NCBI GenBank assembly: GCA_051000815.1
Contig: JBPCNX010000060.1
Location: forward strand, 62,001-126,000
Source of the DNA: PSRF01 sp051000815
GTDB lineage: Bacteria > Acidobacteriota > Blastocatellia > Pyrinomonadales > Pyrinomonadaceae
Direction of reading: 5' to 3'
DNA length: 64,000 nt
The position numbers and the translations under genes were made by a program. Shown in pieces: positions 43,696 through 52,554 of this stretch (position 1 is the first letter of the stretch; each line of letters starts with the position of its first letter). The notes under the pieces were generated by a model. The model searched no databases and was not told the DNA's origin. It saw only the letters and a program-made list of their open reading frames with translations.

Positions 43696-45084
43696 ATGCC
43701 ACAAAGACCACGATCACGCGCTTCAAGCGCGAACAATAGCGGTGCCAACGACGAGAATGGCGGCATCGACGTAGCGACCGAGGAAGCTCCGGAAAAAGAA
43801 AGCCGGGATGGCCAGGACTTCATGGAGGACGGCCTTCTGAATCTTGCCACCCTTAAGGAGATGTCGATCTCCAAGCTCACTTCTATCGCCAAAGGGATGG
43901 ACGTTCCCGGAGCGACCGGGATGCGCAAGCAGGAACTGATCTTTAAAGTTCTCGCGGCGCAAACCGAAAAGAGTGGGCTGATCTTCTCGGAAGGCGTTTT
44001 GGAAACATTGCCGGATGGGTTCGGCTTCCTGCGCGCTCCGGAATACAACTACCTTCCGGGTCCGGACGACATTTACGTGTCACCTTCGCAGATTCGCAAG
44101 TTCGACTTGCGAACAGGCGATACAGTGAGCGGTCAGATCCGTCCGCCGAAAGAAGGTGAACGCTATTTCGCGCTGATTAAAGTAGAGGCTATTAACTTCG
44201 AATCTCCGGATCAGGCGCGCGAAAAAGTTTTCTTTGACAATCTCACGCCGCTATACCCGGACGAGATGTTGAAGATGGAAGTAACGCCTGAAAACCTCTC
44301 CGCCCGCGTGATCGATCTCGTAACGCCACTGGGTAAAGGCCAGCGTGGCTTGATCGTAGCGCCACCGCGCACGGGTAAGACGATGTTGCTGCAAACCATT
44401 GCCAACTCCGTCACACAAAACCATCCCGAAGTAACGTTAATCGTCCTGCTCATCGACGAACGTCCGGAAGAAGTCACCGACATGCAGCGCTCGGTTAATG
44501 GCGAAGTAATCTCCTCGACATTCGACGAGCCGCCTACGCGCCACGTACAGGTCGCCGACATGGTGATCGAAAAGGCGAAGCGCCTGGTGGAACATAAACG
44601 CGATGTCGTGATCCTGCTCGACTCGATTACCCGTCTGGCGCGCGCCCACAACGCAGTCGTGCCTCCCAGTGGCAAGATCCTTTCCGGCGGTATCGATTCC
44701 AATGCGTTGCAGCGTCCAAAGCGATTCTTTGGCGCGGCTCGCAACATCGAGGAAGGCGGGTCTTTGACAATTATCGCCACTGCGCTAATTGATACCGGGT
44801 CGCGCATGGATGATGTGATTTTCGAAGAGTTCAAAGGAACCGGTAACTCGGAAATTCATCTGGACCGCCGCCTGAGCGATAAGCGTCTCTTCCCGGCCAT
44901 TGATTTGCAGCGTTCGGGAACACGCAAAGAAGAGTTGTTGCTTAGTAAAGAGGATCTCAACAGAATCTGGGTCATGCGTCGGGTTCTCAATCCCCTTTCC
45001 CCTGTGGAGCAGATGGAGGTCGTGCTCGAGCGACTCGAGAAGGCTAAATCAAACGCCGAGTTTCTTGCTTCCATGCAAAGCTAG
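43696..45084 (+). CDS. rho: Transcription termination factor Rho
   Basis: A 462-residue hexameric RNA helicase. After an acidic, low-complexity N-terminal extension (about 1-45) comes the Rho-N helix bundle (LKEMSISKLTSIAKGMDVPG), the OSB-fold RNA-binding domain (GFGFLRAPEYNYLPGPDDIY) and the ATPase core with P-loop PPRTGKT (223-229), DERPEEVTDM and the Q-loop region. It ends factor-dependent transcripts. The N-terminal extension is typical of high-complexity soil bacteria and may bind RNA or ligands. Confidence 0.96.
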   Translation: MPQRPRSRASSANNSGANDENGGIDVATEEAPEKESRDGQDFMEDGLLNLATLKEMSISKLTSIAKGMDVPGATGMRKQELIFKVLAAQTEKSGLIFSEGVLETLPDGFGFLRAPEYNYLPGPDDIYVSPSQIRKFDLRTGDTVSGQIRPPKEGERYFALIKVEAINFESPDQAREKVFFDNLTPLYPDEMLKMEVTPENLSARVIDLVTPLGKGQRGLIVAPPRTGKTMLLQTIANSVTQNHPEVTLIVLLIDERPEEVTDMQRSVNGEVISSTFDEPPTRHVQVADMVIEKAKRLVEHKRDVVILLDSITRLARAHNAVVPPSGKILSGGIDSNALQRPKRFFGAARNIEEGGSLTIIATALIDTGSRMDDVIFEEFKGTGNSEIHLDRRLSDKRLFPAIDLQRSGTRKEELLLSKEDLNRIWVMRRVLNPLSPVEQMEVVLERLEKAKSNAEFLASMQS

Positions 45085-45095
45085 ACCGGAATAAC

Positions 45096-45217
45096 AAAGT
45101 CCAATGTCCAACGTCCCAAGTCCAAAGTCTCGAATTGATTGCGCAGACTTTGGGCCTTGGACATTGAACGATGGATTTCCTTTGGTTTCATCCCTCATCC
45201 CTCCGCCCTCATCCCTT
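45096..45217. repeat. Heptad repeat locus K (inverted pair plus a third array)
   Basis: The left arm (45096-45130, GTCCAAT / GTCCAAC units) and right arm (45144-45170, GGCCTTG / GACATTG units) are inverted with a 13-bp loop. A separate CATCCCT array (45188-45217) runs up to the glgA start. 7-bp period throughout. The GTCCAAN family is shared with loci A and G. Confidence 0.9.
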
Positions 45218-45222
45218 AACTG

Positions 45223-46650
45223 ATGCGTGTAGCGATTCTCGCCTCCGAAGTTGTGCCTTTCGCCAAAACCGGAGGTCTTGCCGACGTGGCCGGCGCGTTG
45301 CCCAAGGCCTTGCGCCAACACGGTGTGGACGCCGTCGTTGTCCTGCCCTTTTACGATCAGATTGGTCGTGCATTGGTAGGTGAAGAAGTGATCGAGGGTG
45401 TTCCCGTTCAGTGGCGCGGACGGATTCGCCCGACCAGAATCCTGAAGAGCGATGCAGCGGGGGCGCCGGCTTACCTTATCGAGGCCCCAGAATACTTTTC
45501 GCGCAGCGCAATCTATGGTTTTGGCGACGACCACGAGCGCTTTGCTTTCTTTTCACGGGCAGCATTGGCGCTCTTCAAGCACCTCGATTGGCAACCAGAC
45601 GTGATTCACAATAACGACTGGCCGTGTGGTTTCGCCGCTATCGAACTCCGTGCCCGCCGCCGTCATGACGATTTTTACAGCTCAACGCGTACGCTCTTCT
45701 CGATTCATAACATTGCTTACCAGGGCGCGTTTGCTCCCAATGATCTCTGGTGGCTGGGGTTTGGCGACCAGCCTGAGCGCGATGATTTCATGTTCAAAAA
45801 CGCTGCCTCTGCGTTGAAGGCTGGCCTGGTCGCTTCGGATGCGTTGTCGACCGTCAGTCGTCGCTATGCTCAGGAAATTCAAACGCCCGAACAGGGATAC
45901 GGGCTCGATTGGTTGTTGCGCGCTCGTCGCGATCGTTTTGTTGGTGTGACGAATGGGGTGGACTACGATGTCTGGAATCCTCAAACCGATCCCCACATAG
46001 CCGCGAAGTTTTCTATTGATAATCTTGCGGGAAAACTGGAGTGCAAACTTGATCTTCTGCGCCGGTTTGGACTGCCGCAAGATCCGGAACGACCCATCAT
46101 CGCAATCATTTCAAGGCTGGTTTCGCAAAAAGGTTACGATCTGATTCGCGAAATTGCGAAGCCGATTACTCAAACCGGCGCTTTTTTCATCGCGCTTGGT
46201 GCGGGAGCGAAGGAGTATGAAGACTTTCTGCAAAGCTGGCATGACATATATCCGCGCGAGGTAGGCATTTACAAGGGATATGCCGGCGAACCCTTAGCGC
46301 ATCAGATAGAGGCTGGGGCTGACATGTTTCTGATGCCCTCGCACTATGAGCCTTGCGGGCTAAACCAGATGTACAGCATGCGCTACGGAACGGTGCCCAT
46401 TGTGCGTGCTACCGGTGGACTTGACGACACCGTGGAGAACTTTGATCCGGCAAGGGGAAGCGGTAACGGATTCAAGTTCCAGGAGTATCGGAGCGCCGCG
46501 CTGCTTGAAAAAATACGCGAAGCGCTTTACTTTTATGGTAAGCCCGAAACCTGGGAGCAGATTCAAAGGAACGGTATGGCCATGGACAACTCCTGGTCGG
46601 CTGCGGCTCAAAAATATATTGAGATTTACGAGGAATTAGGCAAGCTTTGA
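45223..46650 (+). CDS. glgA: Glycogen synthase (ADP-glucose type, GT5)
   Basis: A 475-residue glucosyltransferase. The ADP-glucose-binding KTGGLADV motif is at residues 15-22, with HNDWPCGFAAIELR, FSIHNIAYQGAF, GVTNGVDYDVWNP and the C-terminal PSHYEPCGLNQMYSMRYG (catalytic Glu region) and RATGGLDDTV. It elongates alpha-1,4-glucan. No glgB/glgC neighbours are visible. ATG at 45223 sits 6 bp after a heptad array, leaving no clear ribosome site. Confidence 0.95.
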   Translation: MRVAILASEVVPFAKTGGLADVAGALPKALRQHGVDAVVVLPFYDQIGRALVGEEVIEGVPVQWRGRIRPTRILKSDAAGAPAYLIEAPEYFSRSAIYGFGDDHERFAFFSRAALALFKHLDWQPDVIHNNDWPCGFAAIELRARRRHDDFYSSTRTLFSIHNIAYQGAFAPNDLWWLGFGDQPERDDFMFKNAASALKAGLVASDALSTVSRRYAQEIQTPEQGYGLDWLLRARRDRFVGVTNGVDYDVWNPQTDPHIAAKFSIDNLAGKLECKLDLLRRFGLPQDPERPIIAIISRLVSQKGYDLIREIAKPITQTGAFFIALGAGAKEYEDFLQSWHDIYPREVGIYKGYAGEPLAHQIEAGADMFLMPSHYEPCGLNQMYSMRYGTVPIVRATGGLDDTVENFDPARGSGNGFKFQEYRSAALLEKIREALYFYGKPETWEQIQRNGMAMDNSWSAAAQKYIEIYEELGKL

Positions 46651-46753
46651 CTTTCGAACCCGCTGGCACATGGCAGGGCTGATGGTTAATTGTTACGATT
46701 GAGGGTGACCAAACGTTAATTGCAGAAATGATAGTGAACCCAAGGAGATTTCG

Positions 46754-47098
46754 ATGAGTGAGCATGTAATTGAAGTTAGTGATAGCAGCTTCGAGAAGGA
46801 CGTGCTGCAATCAGACAAGCCGGTGTTGGTCGACTTCTGGGCCGCCTGGTGCGCGCCGTGTCGCATGTTGGCGCCAACCGTTGAAGCGGTGGCCGAGAAG
46901 TATGCGAACAACGCCGTCGTGGTAAAGCTGAATGTGGACGACAATCCTTCCATCTCTCAGCGTTACGGGATCAAAGGGATTCCCACGTTGATTCTTTTTA
47001 AAGGTGGCAAAGAAGAAGAGCGCGTCGTCGGGGCGACTTCCAAGGAAGCGATCTCACGCATGATTGACAAGCATGTGAACGGCGCAGCCAAAGCCTGA
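46754..47098 (+). CDS. trxA: Thioredoxin
   Basis: A 114-residue thioredoxin. The active site is WCAPC (Cys33, Cys36), a common variant of WCGPC, followed by the cis-proline region GIPTLILFKGGKE. It is cytoplasmic, with no signal sequence. AAGGAG (46740-46745) precedes the ATG. A perfect hairpin follows the gene. Confidence 0.95.
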   Translation: MSEHVIEVSDSSFEKDVLQSDKPVLVDFWAAWCAPCRMLAPTVEAVAEKYANNAVVVKLNVDDNPSISQRYGIKGIPTLILFKGGKEEERVVGATSKEAISRMIDKHVNGAAKA

Positions 47099-47116
47099 TC
47101 GTGATTCTCAGCTTCG

Positions 47117-47152
47117 TGGCGCGAACTTCCCCTAAGGCGAGGGTTCGCGCCA
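47117..47152 (+). terminator. Hairpin downstream of trxA
   Basis: TGGCGCGAAC (47117-47126) and GTTCGCGCCA (47143-47152) form a perfect 10-bp stem. The following sequence TAACTATGTTT has no real T-run, so it may be a weak or Rho-assisted terminator. Confidence 0.55.
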
Positions 47153-47200
47153 TAACTATGTTTACGGGAAATTGAGTTTGGTTCTTTGGCGTTGAAGTTT

Positions 47201-47318
47201 TTGAACTTGGAACTTAGTACTTTGTACTTTGTTCGCTATCGAACCCTAATCCCTTCGTCAGGAACATTCAGCTCGGACAAAAAGAGCAAAGAACAAAGCT
47301 CCAAGTACAAAGCTCAAA
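47201..47318. repeat. Heptad repeat locus L (inverted pair)
   Basis: The left arm (47201-47240) has GAACTTG / GTACTTT units and the right arm (47278-47318) the complementary GAACAAA / GTACAAA units, in 7-bp steps. It shares the heptamer family, and the longer word TACTTTGTTCGCTATCG, with locus D. Confidence 0.88.
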
Positions 47319-47360
47319 AAAAGATCAACACGCGATAGTGTTTAGATCCCGCCGTCAGTT

Positions 47361-48680
47361 ATGTCAAAAATCATCGTCGTCATCGGCGCACAATGGGGAG
47401 ACGAAGGCAAAGGGAAGATCGTGGATCTTCTCGCCGAGCGTTTTGACATCGTGGCGCGTTACCAGGGCGGACACAACGCAGGTCATTCGGTGCAGGTTGG
47501 TGAGAAGTCGTTTGTGTTGCACTTGCTGCCGTCGGGCATCGTCCACCCGGGAAAGACATGCGTGCTCGGGAACGGCATGGTTATCGATCCCAAGGCCTTC
47601 TTCGTGGAAGCCGATCGATTGACTCAACAGGGCATCGAAGTTTCTCCCGAACGAGTTAAGATTAGTTCACGCGCTCACCTGATTCTCCCCTACCACCGCG
47701 CCCTGGATCACACGAGCGAAGAACGCCTGGGGAACGAGAAGGTTGGCACCACCCTGCGCGGCATTGGGCCCGCTTATGAGGACAAGGCCGGAAGGCGTGG
47801 CATTCGCACTGCGGATGCGCTCGTGCCTGATGTCTTGCGCTCGCGCATCGAGCGCAATCTCGAAGATGCAAACCGGATCATCTCTGCCTATGGCGGTGAG
47901 ATGTTGAATGCAGATGAGATTTTTAAAGAAATGTCGGAGTTGACTGAACGACTCGGCGCGTTCATCGGCGATACCACTCACTATCTTAACGTCGCCGCGT
48001 CTGAAGGACGCTCGATTCTGCTCGAGGGCGCGCAGGCCACTCTGCTTGACGTCGATCACGGAACCTACCCGTTTGTAACTTCTTCCTGCACCACAGTCGG
48101 TGGCGCAATTCTCGGCACAGGATTGGCGCCACAGCGACTTACCGGCGTCCTGGGAATCGTGCGGACTTACACAACGCGTGTGGGCGAAGGTCCCTTCCCG
48201 ACCGAGATGCTTGAAGGGGAGGCCGAATTGGGTAATTTAATTCGCGAGCGTGGCCGCGAGTACGGCGCGTCAACAGGCCGGCCGAGGCGTTGTGGCTGGT
48301 TCGACGCCTTCGCTACGCGCTACGCGGCGGAGATCAATGGATTCAGTTCAGTCGCGCTTACTAAATTAGATGTGCTGGACGAACTCGATGAAATAAAGGT
48401 GTGCACGGGATACCAGCTCGACGGCCGCCTTTGCGATTCCCTTCCCGCAGTCTCACAGGATCTGCGACGGGTGGAACCGGTTTACGCAACGATGCCTGGC
48501 TGGAAAAGTTCAACTGTGGGCACAACCGAGATGAGTAAGCTTCCGGCTAACGCGCGTCGTTACGTGGAGTTTCTATCCGAGCAGATAGGAGTTGAGATTG
48601 GGTTAGTGTCCACGGGTCCGGAACGTTCGCAGACAATCATTGTTCATGACTCGGCGCTCGGGCGCTGGATCAAAGAATAG
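47361..48680 (+). CDS. purA: Adenylosuccinate synthetase
   Basis: A 439-residue GTP-dependent enzyme that joins aspartate to IMP in AMP synthesis. The N-terminal P-loop IGAQWGDEGKGK (8-19), HNAGHSV, GTTLRGIGPAYEDKAGRRGI, LLEGAQATLLDVDHGTYPFV and the C-terminal GPERSQTI are all canonical. Start ATG at 47361. Its stop codon is followed immediately by heptad locus M. Confidence 0.96.
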   Translation: MSKIIVVIGAQWGDEGKGKIVDLLAERFDIVARYQGGHNAGHSVQVGEKSFVLHLLPSGIVHPGKTCVLGNGMVIDPKAFFVEADRLTQQGIEVSPERVKISSRAHLILPYHRALDHTSEERLGNEKVGTTLRGIGPAYEDKAGRRGIRTADALVPDVLRSRIERNLEDANRIISAYGGEMLNADEIFKEMSELTERLGAFIGDTTHYLNVAASEGRSILLEGAQATLLDVDHGTYPFVTSSCTTVGGAILGTGLAPQRLTGVLGIVRTYTTRVGEGPFPTEMLEGEAELGNLIRERGREYGASTGRPRRCGWFDAFATRYAAEINGFSSVALTKLDVLDELDEIKVCTGYQLDGRLCDSLPAVSQDLRRVEPVYATMPGWKSSTVGTTEMSKLPANARRYVEFLSEQIGVEIGLVSTGPERSQTIIVHDSALGRWIKE

Positions 48681-48749
48681 TCTCAGGTCCCAGGTCTCAA
48701 GTCTCAAGCGATCGTGACTTGATACCTGAGACTTGAGACTTGAGACTTT
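48681..48749. repeat. Heptad repeat locus M (compact hairpin)
   Basis: The left arm (48681-48709, GTCTCAA-type units) and right arm (48716-48749, GACTTGA / GACCTGA-type units) are separated by only about 6 nt and followed by TTTT. On purA mRNA this would be a long hairpin directly after the stop codon and could terminate transcription before tRNA-Lys. Same heptamer family as locus B. Confidence 0.9.
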
Positions 48750-48786
48750 TCAGGTAGAATGCACTCATTCAACGTTGAGAGTATGT

Positions 48787-48862
<76 letters not shown>

Positions 48863-49151
48863 GCAATTGCAATAACTTAAGGGCAACTGCGCTGCGGAGC
48901 ACGGTTGCTCTTTCGTTTTAGGTCGCGGATAGGTCGCGAGTGCTGGGATTTTTACGTTTGGCGGCGCTTGAGCGAACCTCCGTAGCCGGGAGTTTGCTGA
49001 TCGCTGGTCTGGAGCGGCGGGTAAGCCCCAGCGTCCACCCCGGGCATCCTCAGAGCGATATCGAGCAACTGACAATGAGCGAGTTAACGCCCCAGGATGC
49101 CTCATCAGACAAAGCGGCAACGAAGTACTTCAACGAAAGATAGGTACACTT

Positions 49152-51230
49152 ATGAGGACAAAACTCATTCTCACTCTTCTCAGTCTGCTCTTACTGCCAA
49201 TTCAAACCGCCAGCGTTCTCGCCCAGTCGCACGTAATCAAGCTTCCCCCCTCAGAGCAAACAGGATCGGACGCTTCTACTACACCTAACAAGATAGCGTT
49301 TATTTCCGACATCGGAGGTGGTCAATCCCTCTACGTGGCAAATCCCGATCATTCAGATGTGGAGATCCTCGGTAAGTTACATATCGAGGGAGTACGAATC
49401 CCGCGCCATGCACTGTTGTTCTCTCCCGATATAAAGCAGGTCACTTTCGTGGGCGCGTCAAAATTCGGCAGAAACGCAGCCCTATGGATAGCCAACACTG
49501 ACGGGACCGGCGCGCGAAAACTAATGGATTTGGAGGTTTTCCCGAATCCGTTCGCAGCGTCTCCCTCACCCACTGGCGATCATGTCGTTGTCAGGATTCT
49601 CGAAGAAAATCTCTCGAAAATCTATGCAATGAAATCGGATGGAACAGACTTTCACTTTGTAGCCGACGGGGATCAGTTCTCATGGTCCCCTGATGGGCAC
49701 CAACTTGCCTTAACAACATACGTTCCGGAAAAGCAGGCCAGGTACCTTCGTGTGGTGAACATAGATGGCACCAACCTGCGCGAGATTTCTACAGGTGGCC
49801 GCCCTGGGAAATGTAGTTGGTCCCCGGACGGAAAGAGACTTGCTGTTATCGAGTCGCGTGCTGGGACTCCCTCAGAACCCACGGTTGATGTTTTTGTAAT
49901 TGCACCGGACGGTACACAGAAGCAAATCGTGATCGAAAACCGAATTTTCTATTGGGGGAGTCTGGATTGGTCACCGGACGGCGAGTTTCTTTCGTTTCTC
50001 TCGAAGTTTGAAAGAAATCGCGGTCTCTACGTTTGGTCCACCCGCGACACTTCTGGAAAGCGCTTACGATTCTTCCCTGGAGTCGAAGCACCATTTGCGT
50101 GGTCACCTGACTCTAAACGTATCGCTTATGGAGAAGACATCGTAAGCATTCTTGACCTAAGAACAGAGAAAGCGAGGATTCTATTTCATACTTCAGGCTT
50201 TGGCCGTCCTCGATGGTTACCGGATGGAAATCACCTCTTGGTTTCTAACACCGTTGAGTTGCGGAGGAACCAGGACTCTCTAGATCTAGATCTGTATATA
50301 ACTCCAGTTGAGCCGCGACATATTAAGCGGCTTACAGATGAGGGGATGGATGTTTCTGACATTTCTTCCCCACCTAACGGTAAAGTCATCGCGTTTGTCG
50401 CTAACACAAAGACAAACGACGGAACTTCAAATTCGGGCGTCTACTCCATAAATCCCGACGGATCCAATCTGCGGAAACTTCCCGTTGCGAGAATACAATC
50501 CGGGTGGTTCGCGTGGTCTAACGATGGGAGCGCAATTGCTTTCGTTAAGGAGATGACGAACTGTAAGGGATGCCGCCCTGGAAACTTACAGATTCAAGTA
50601 GCAAATGCGGACGGCTCAGATGAACACACGATTGTTAATGAGCCGGCCTGGAATTTTGCCCCGGCCTGGCTGCCGGACGGCAAGAGCATCGTTTTTCTTT
50701 CGGATCGCAAAAATACTGATGGTGTCTATGTTACTGACATCAAAAGCAAGCGCACGCATCTCGTCGCCGACGTATCGGGATGGTTACCGAAACACTTAAA
50801 AGACGAACCGAACATAAGCGCCTCAATCGCATGGTCTCCGGACGCGACAAAACTTGCAACTGCATCAATAGGTGGGCGGCAGATCCAGGTTATCGACATT
50901 AAGAAACAGTCCGCCGCCTTTGGATTTTTTGGCATCGCACCCTCGCTGCTCAGTTGGACTCCGGATAGCCGACGAATTGCTGTGATGGACCTGATACACG
51001 GCATGGCCATGAATTCCATCACTCCATCTTACGTCTACTTAGTAGCGATTAATGCTTCAAGCAATGTCACACTAACCCCAGCATTCGAAGATTACGCTCC
51101 GCACCTTTTCAGAATGGCCTGGAACCCAGACGGCAAGCGTTTCGCCTACAGCGGTATAGTGACTTTTGATGCCGATGGTTCCAATAGGCGCTGGATCATA
51201 AGAGGAACTCGTCCGGCGTGGGTACAGTAG
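49152..51230 (+). CDS. Secreted TolB/WD40-like beta-propeller protein
   Basis: A 692-residue exported protein. The signal peptide (about 1-25) ends SVLAQS. The rest is made of repeated PD40-type blades with the motifs FSPDIKQVTF, WSPDGHQLAL, WSPDGKRLAV, WSPDGEFLSF, WSPDSKRIAY, WLPDGNHLLV, WSNDGSAIAF and WNPDGKRFAY, roughly every 45-50 residues, enough for two propellers. No catalytic domain follows, so it is likely a binding or scaffold protein. It lies in the tRNA-Lys island. Confidence 0.85.
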   Translation: MRTKLILTLLSLLLLPIQTASVLAQSHVIKLPPSEQTGSDASTTPNKIAFISDIGGGQSLYVANPDHSDVEILGKLHIEGVRIPRHALLFSPDIKQVTFVGASKFGRNAALWIANTDGTGARKLMDLEVFPNPFAASPSPTGDHVVVRILEENLSKIYAMKSDGTDFHFVADGDQFSWSPDGHQLALTTYVPEKQARYLRVVNIDGTNLREISTGGRPGKCSWSPDGKRLAVIESRAGTPSEPTVDVFVIAPDGTQKQIVIENRIFYWGSLDWSPDGEFLSFLSKFERNRGLYVWSTRDTSGKRLRFFPGVEAPFAWSPDSKRIAYGEDIVSILDLRTEKARILFHTSGFGRPRWLPDGNHLLVSNTVELRRNQDSLDLDLYITPVEPRHIKRLTDEGMDVSDISSPPNGKVIAFVANTKTNDGTSNSGVYSINPDGSNLRKLPVARIQSGWFAWSNDGSAIAFVKEMTNCKGCRPGNLQIQVANADGSDEHTIVNEPAWNFAPAWLPDGKSIVFLSDRKNTDGVYVTDIKSKRTHLVADVSGWLPKHLKDEPNISASIAWSPDATKLATASIGGRQIQVIDIKKQSAAFGFFGIAPSLLSWTPDSRRIAVMDLIHGMAMNSITPSYVYLVAINASSNVTLTPAFEDYAPHLFRMAWNPDGKRFAYSGIVTFDADGSNRRWIIRGTRPAWVQ

Positions 51231-51349
51231 CTTCGCGTTTAACAAAAGTGCTCAGTTCTTGCCGCATGAGCGTGACTTCCCACCCAATCCTTCAACGAAG
51301 GCGCACACATTCAAAGAGAGCGGTCCTTATGCTGGTCATCTGAGAATAT

Positions 51350-52045
51350 ATGTCTCCTATAGTGCGCCGCGCCGATGGCGTTACAATTAACCCGGGTGAG
51401 GTGTCAATCCCAATTATGAAAGAGATTGTTCGGGGAAAACTGAAAATAATTGGCACAGGCTTTTACGTTACTCGATATGGAATGTTCCTCACTGCTAAGC
51501 ATGTTCTCGATGAATTGATCGACAATGAAGGCGCGTTACCCCCAGTCGGCCTCGTCCTCCATATGGCCGGCGAAGATAGAGTTCTTCTTCGAGGGATTTT
51601 CTCGATTGCTCGACATACAGAGTTCGATGTTGGTCTTGGACAAGCGGATAATTTTCACGATAGCCATCCAAATGATCCTCTAATGAACTTACGAGGAACT
51701 TTGAGCACATCGGTCCCGCCTGTAGGCAGGCCACTTGTTACTTATGCTTATCCGGAAAATGAGGTTCTGGATTTCATAAGCTCAGAAGGAAACCACGCGA
51801 TCAGAGGGGATTACTACGAAGGCAAGTTCTTAGAATATGTAACAACATCCGACAACCCATCCATCCCCTACCCCCACTACTCAACCAGTATCGAGATCCG
51901 CGGTGGTGCGAGTGGAGGCCTCGTGTTCGATTACACTGGAAAGATTGTTGGAGTGAACTGCCGCGGATGGGATTTTCGGGGGGCGGAATTTGAAGGTTCA
52001 AATCTCTCTTCGATTCTGCCTCCGAATGGCGCTTGCCATGACTAA
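51350..52045 (+). CDS. Trypsin-like serine protease domain protein
   Basis: A 231-residue chymotrypsin-fold protein without a signal peptide. The His is in FLTAKHVLDEL (about residue 51), the Asp in HTEFDVGLGQ (about 94), and the Ser in RGGASGGLVFD (about 190), giving an apparently complete triad. The absence of a secretion signal suggests a cytoplasmic role, like the trypsin-like effectors often found in defence and signalling islands. It is alone, with no adjacent NTPase or sensor. It ends at a Cys-rich tail (NGACHD). Confidence 0.78.
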   Translation: MSPIVRRADGVTINPGEVSIPIMKEIVRGKLKIIGTGFYVTRYGMFLTAKHVLDELIDNEGALPPVGLVLHMAGEDRVLLRGIFSIARHTEFDVGLGQADNFHDSHPNDPLMNLRGTLSTSVPPVGRPLVTYAYPENEVLDFISSEGNHAIRGDYYEGKFLEYVTTSDNPSIPYPHYSTSIEIRGGASGGLVFDYTGKIVGVNCRGWDFRGAEFEGSNLSSILPPNGACHD

Positions 52046-52409
52046 TCTTCCGGTTGTAGGGGTTCCCAAAATCAGTTGGGAGTACTCACAAATCCCGGAG
52101 GAAAGACGAATGGGAAGTTTGTCGTTCGCGGAATTGATTCGATTCGGCCATGTTCAGTGTCGTTAATTGATAAGGACAGAGAAAACGCCCAAAGTGATGA
52201 GCGTCGTGTGCGTCACAGCCTAAAAAGGTAGTGCGAGACCTGTTAAAGAAGCTAAACTGAGGCTGCTCAAACAGCAAACCGAGTCGCGGATAAGTCGCGA
52301 AGTTAGACAGGAGGCTAGTGAGGCAAAGTCAGCTAGAGTGACAGTCGGCCTAATCCTCAGTAAAATCAGAGTCCCGCACGGTCAGTTAGAGTGAGGTAAA
52401 GTCACGAGG
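52046..52409. other. Gene-free right end of the tRNA-Lys island
   Basis: No credible ORF is seen. It contains the TCGCGGATAAGTCGCGA word (52281-52302) and several loosely repeated GTCAG / GTGAGG(C/T)AAAGTCA words between 52310 and 52405, ending at the tRNA fragment. Confidence 0.5.
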
Positions 52410-52459
52410 ACTGGCTTTTAACCAGTGGGTCGCAGGTTCGAGTCCTGCTCGGCTCACCA
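52410..52459 (+). repeat. Duplicate of the tRNA-Lys 3' end (att-like site)
   Basis: Fifty bases identical to 48813-48862, from the anticodon stem through CCA. The D arm and the 5' acceptor strand are absent, so it cannot be a functional tRNA. This is the classic scar of integration at a tRNA gene. Confidence 0.9.
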
Positions 52460-52474
52460 CTATTCGCAATAAGA

Positions 52475-52497
52475 CTTAAGGGCACCATGCCCTTAAG
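52475..52497. terminator. Perfect 10-bp palindrome after the duplicated tRNA end
   Basis: CTTAAGGGCA-CCA-TGCCCTTAAG. No T-run follows. It may be the original terminator of the tRNA gene, displaced by the island; a degenerate version (CTTAAGGGCAACTGC) follows the intact tRNA at 48875. Confidence 0.55.
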
Positions 52498-52554
52498 GCA
52501 GACACACCAGCCGCACAACCAAACTAACCAATCTTCAAAGAAAGGAATACAGCC

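Noticed and set aside
48940..49143. 67-codon frame between tRNA-Lys and the propeller gene
   Set aside because: No recognisable domain or ribosome site; it looks like random open sequence at the island end.
52410..52459. Second tRNA-Lys gene
   Set aside because: Only the anticodon arm to CCA is present; the D arm and the 5' acceptor strand are missing, so it cannot fold as a tRNA.
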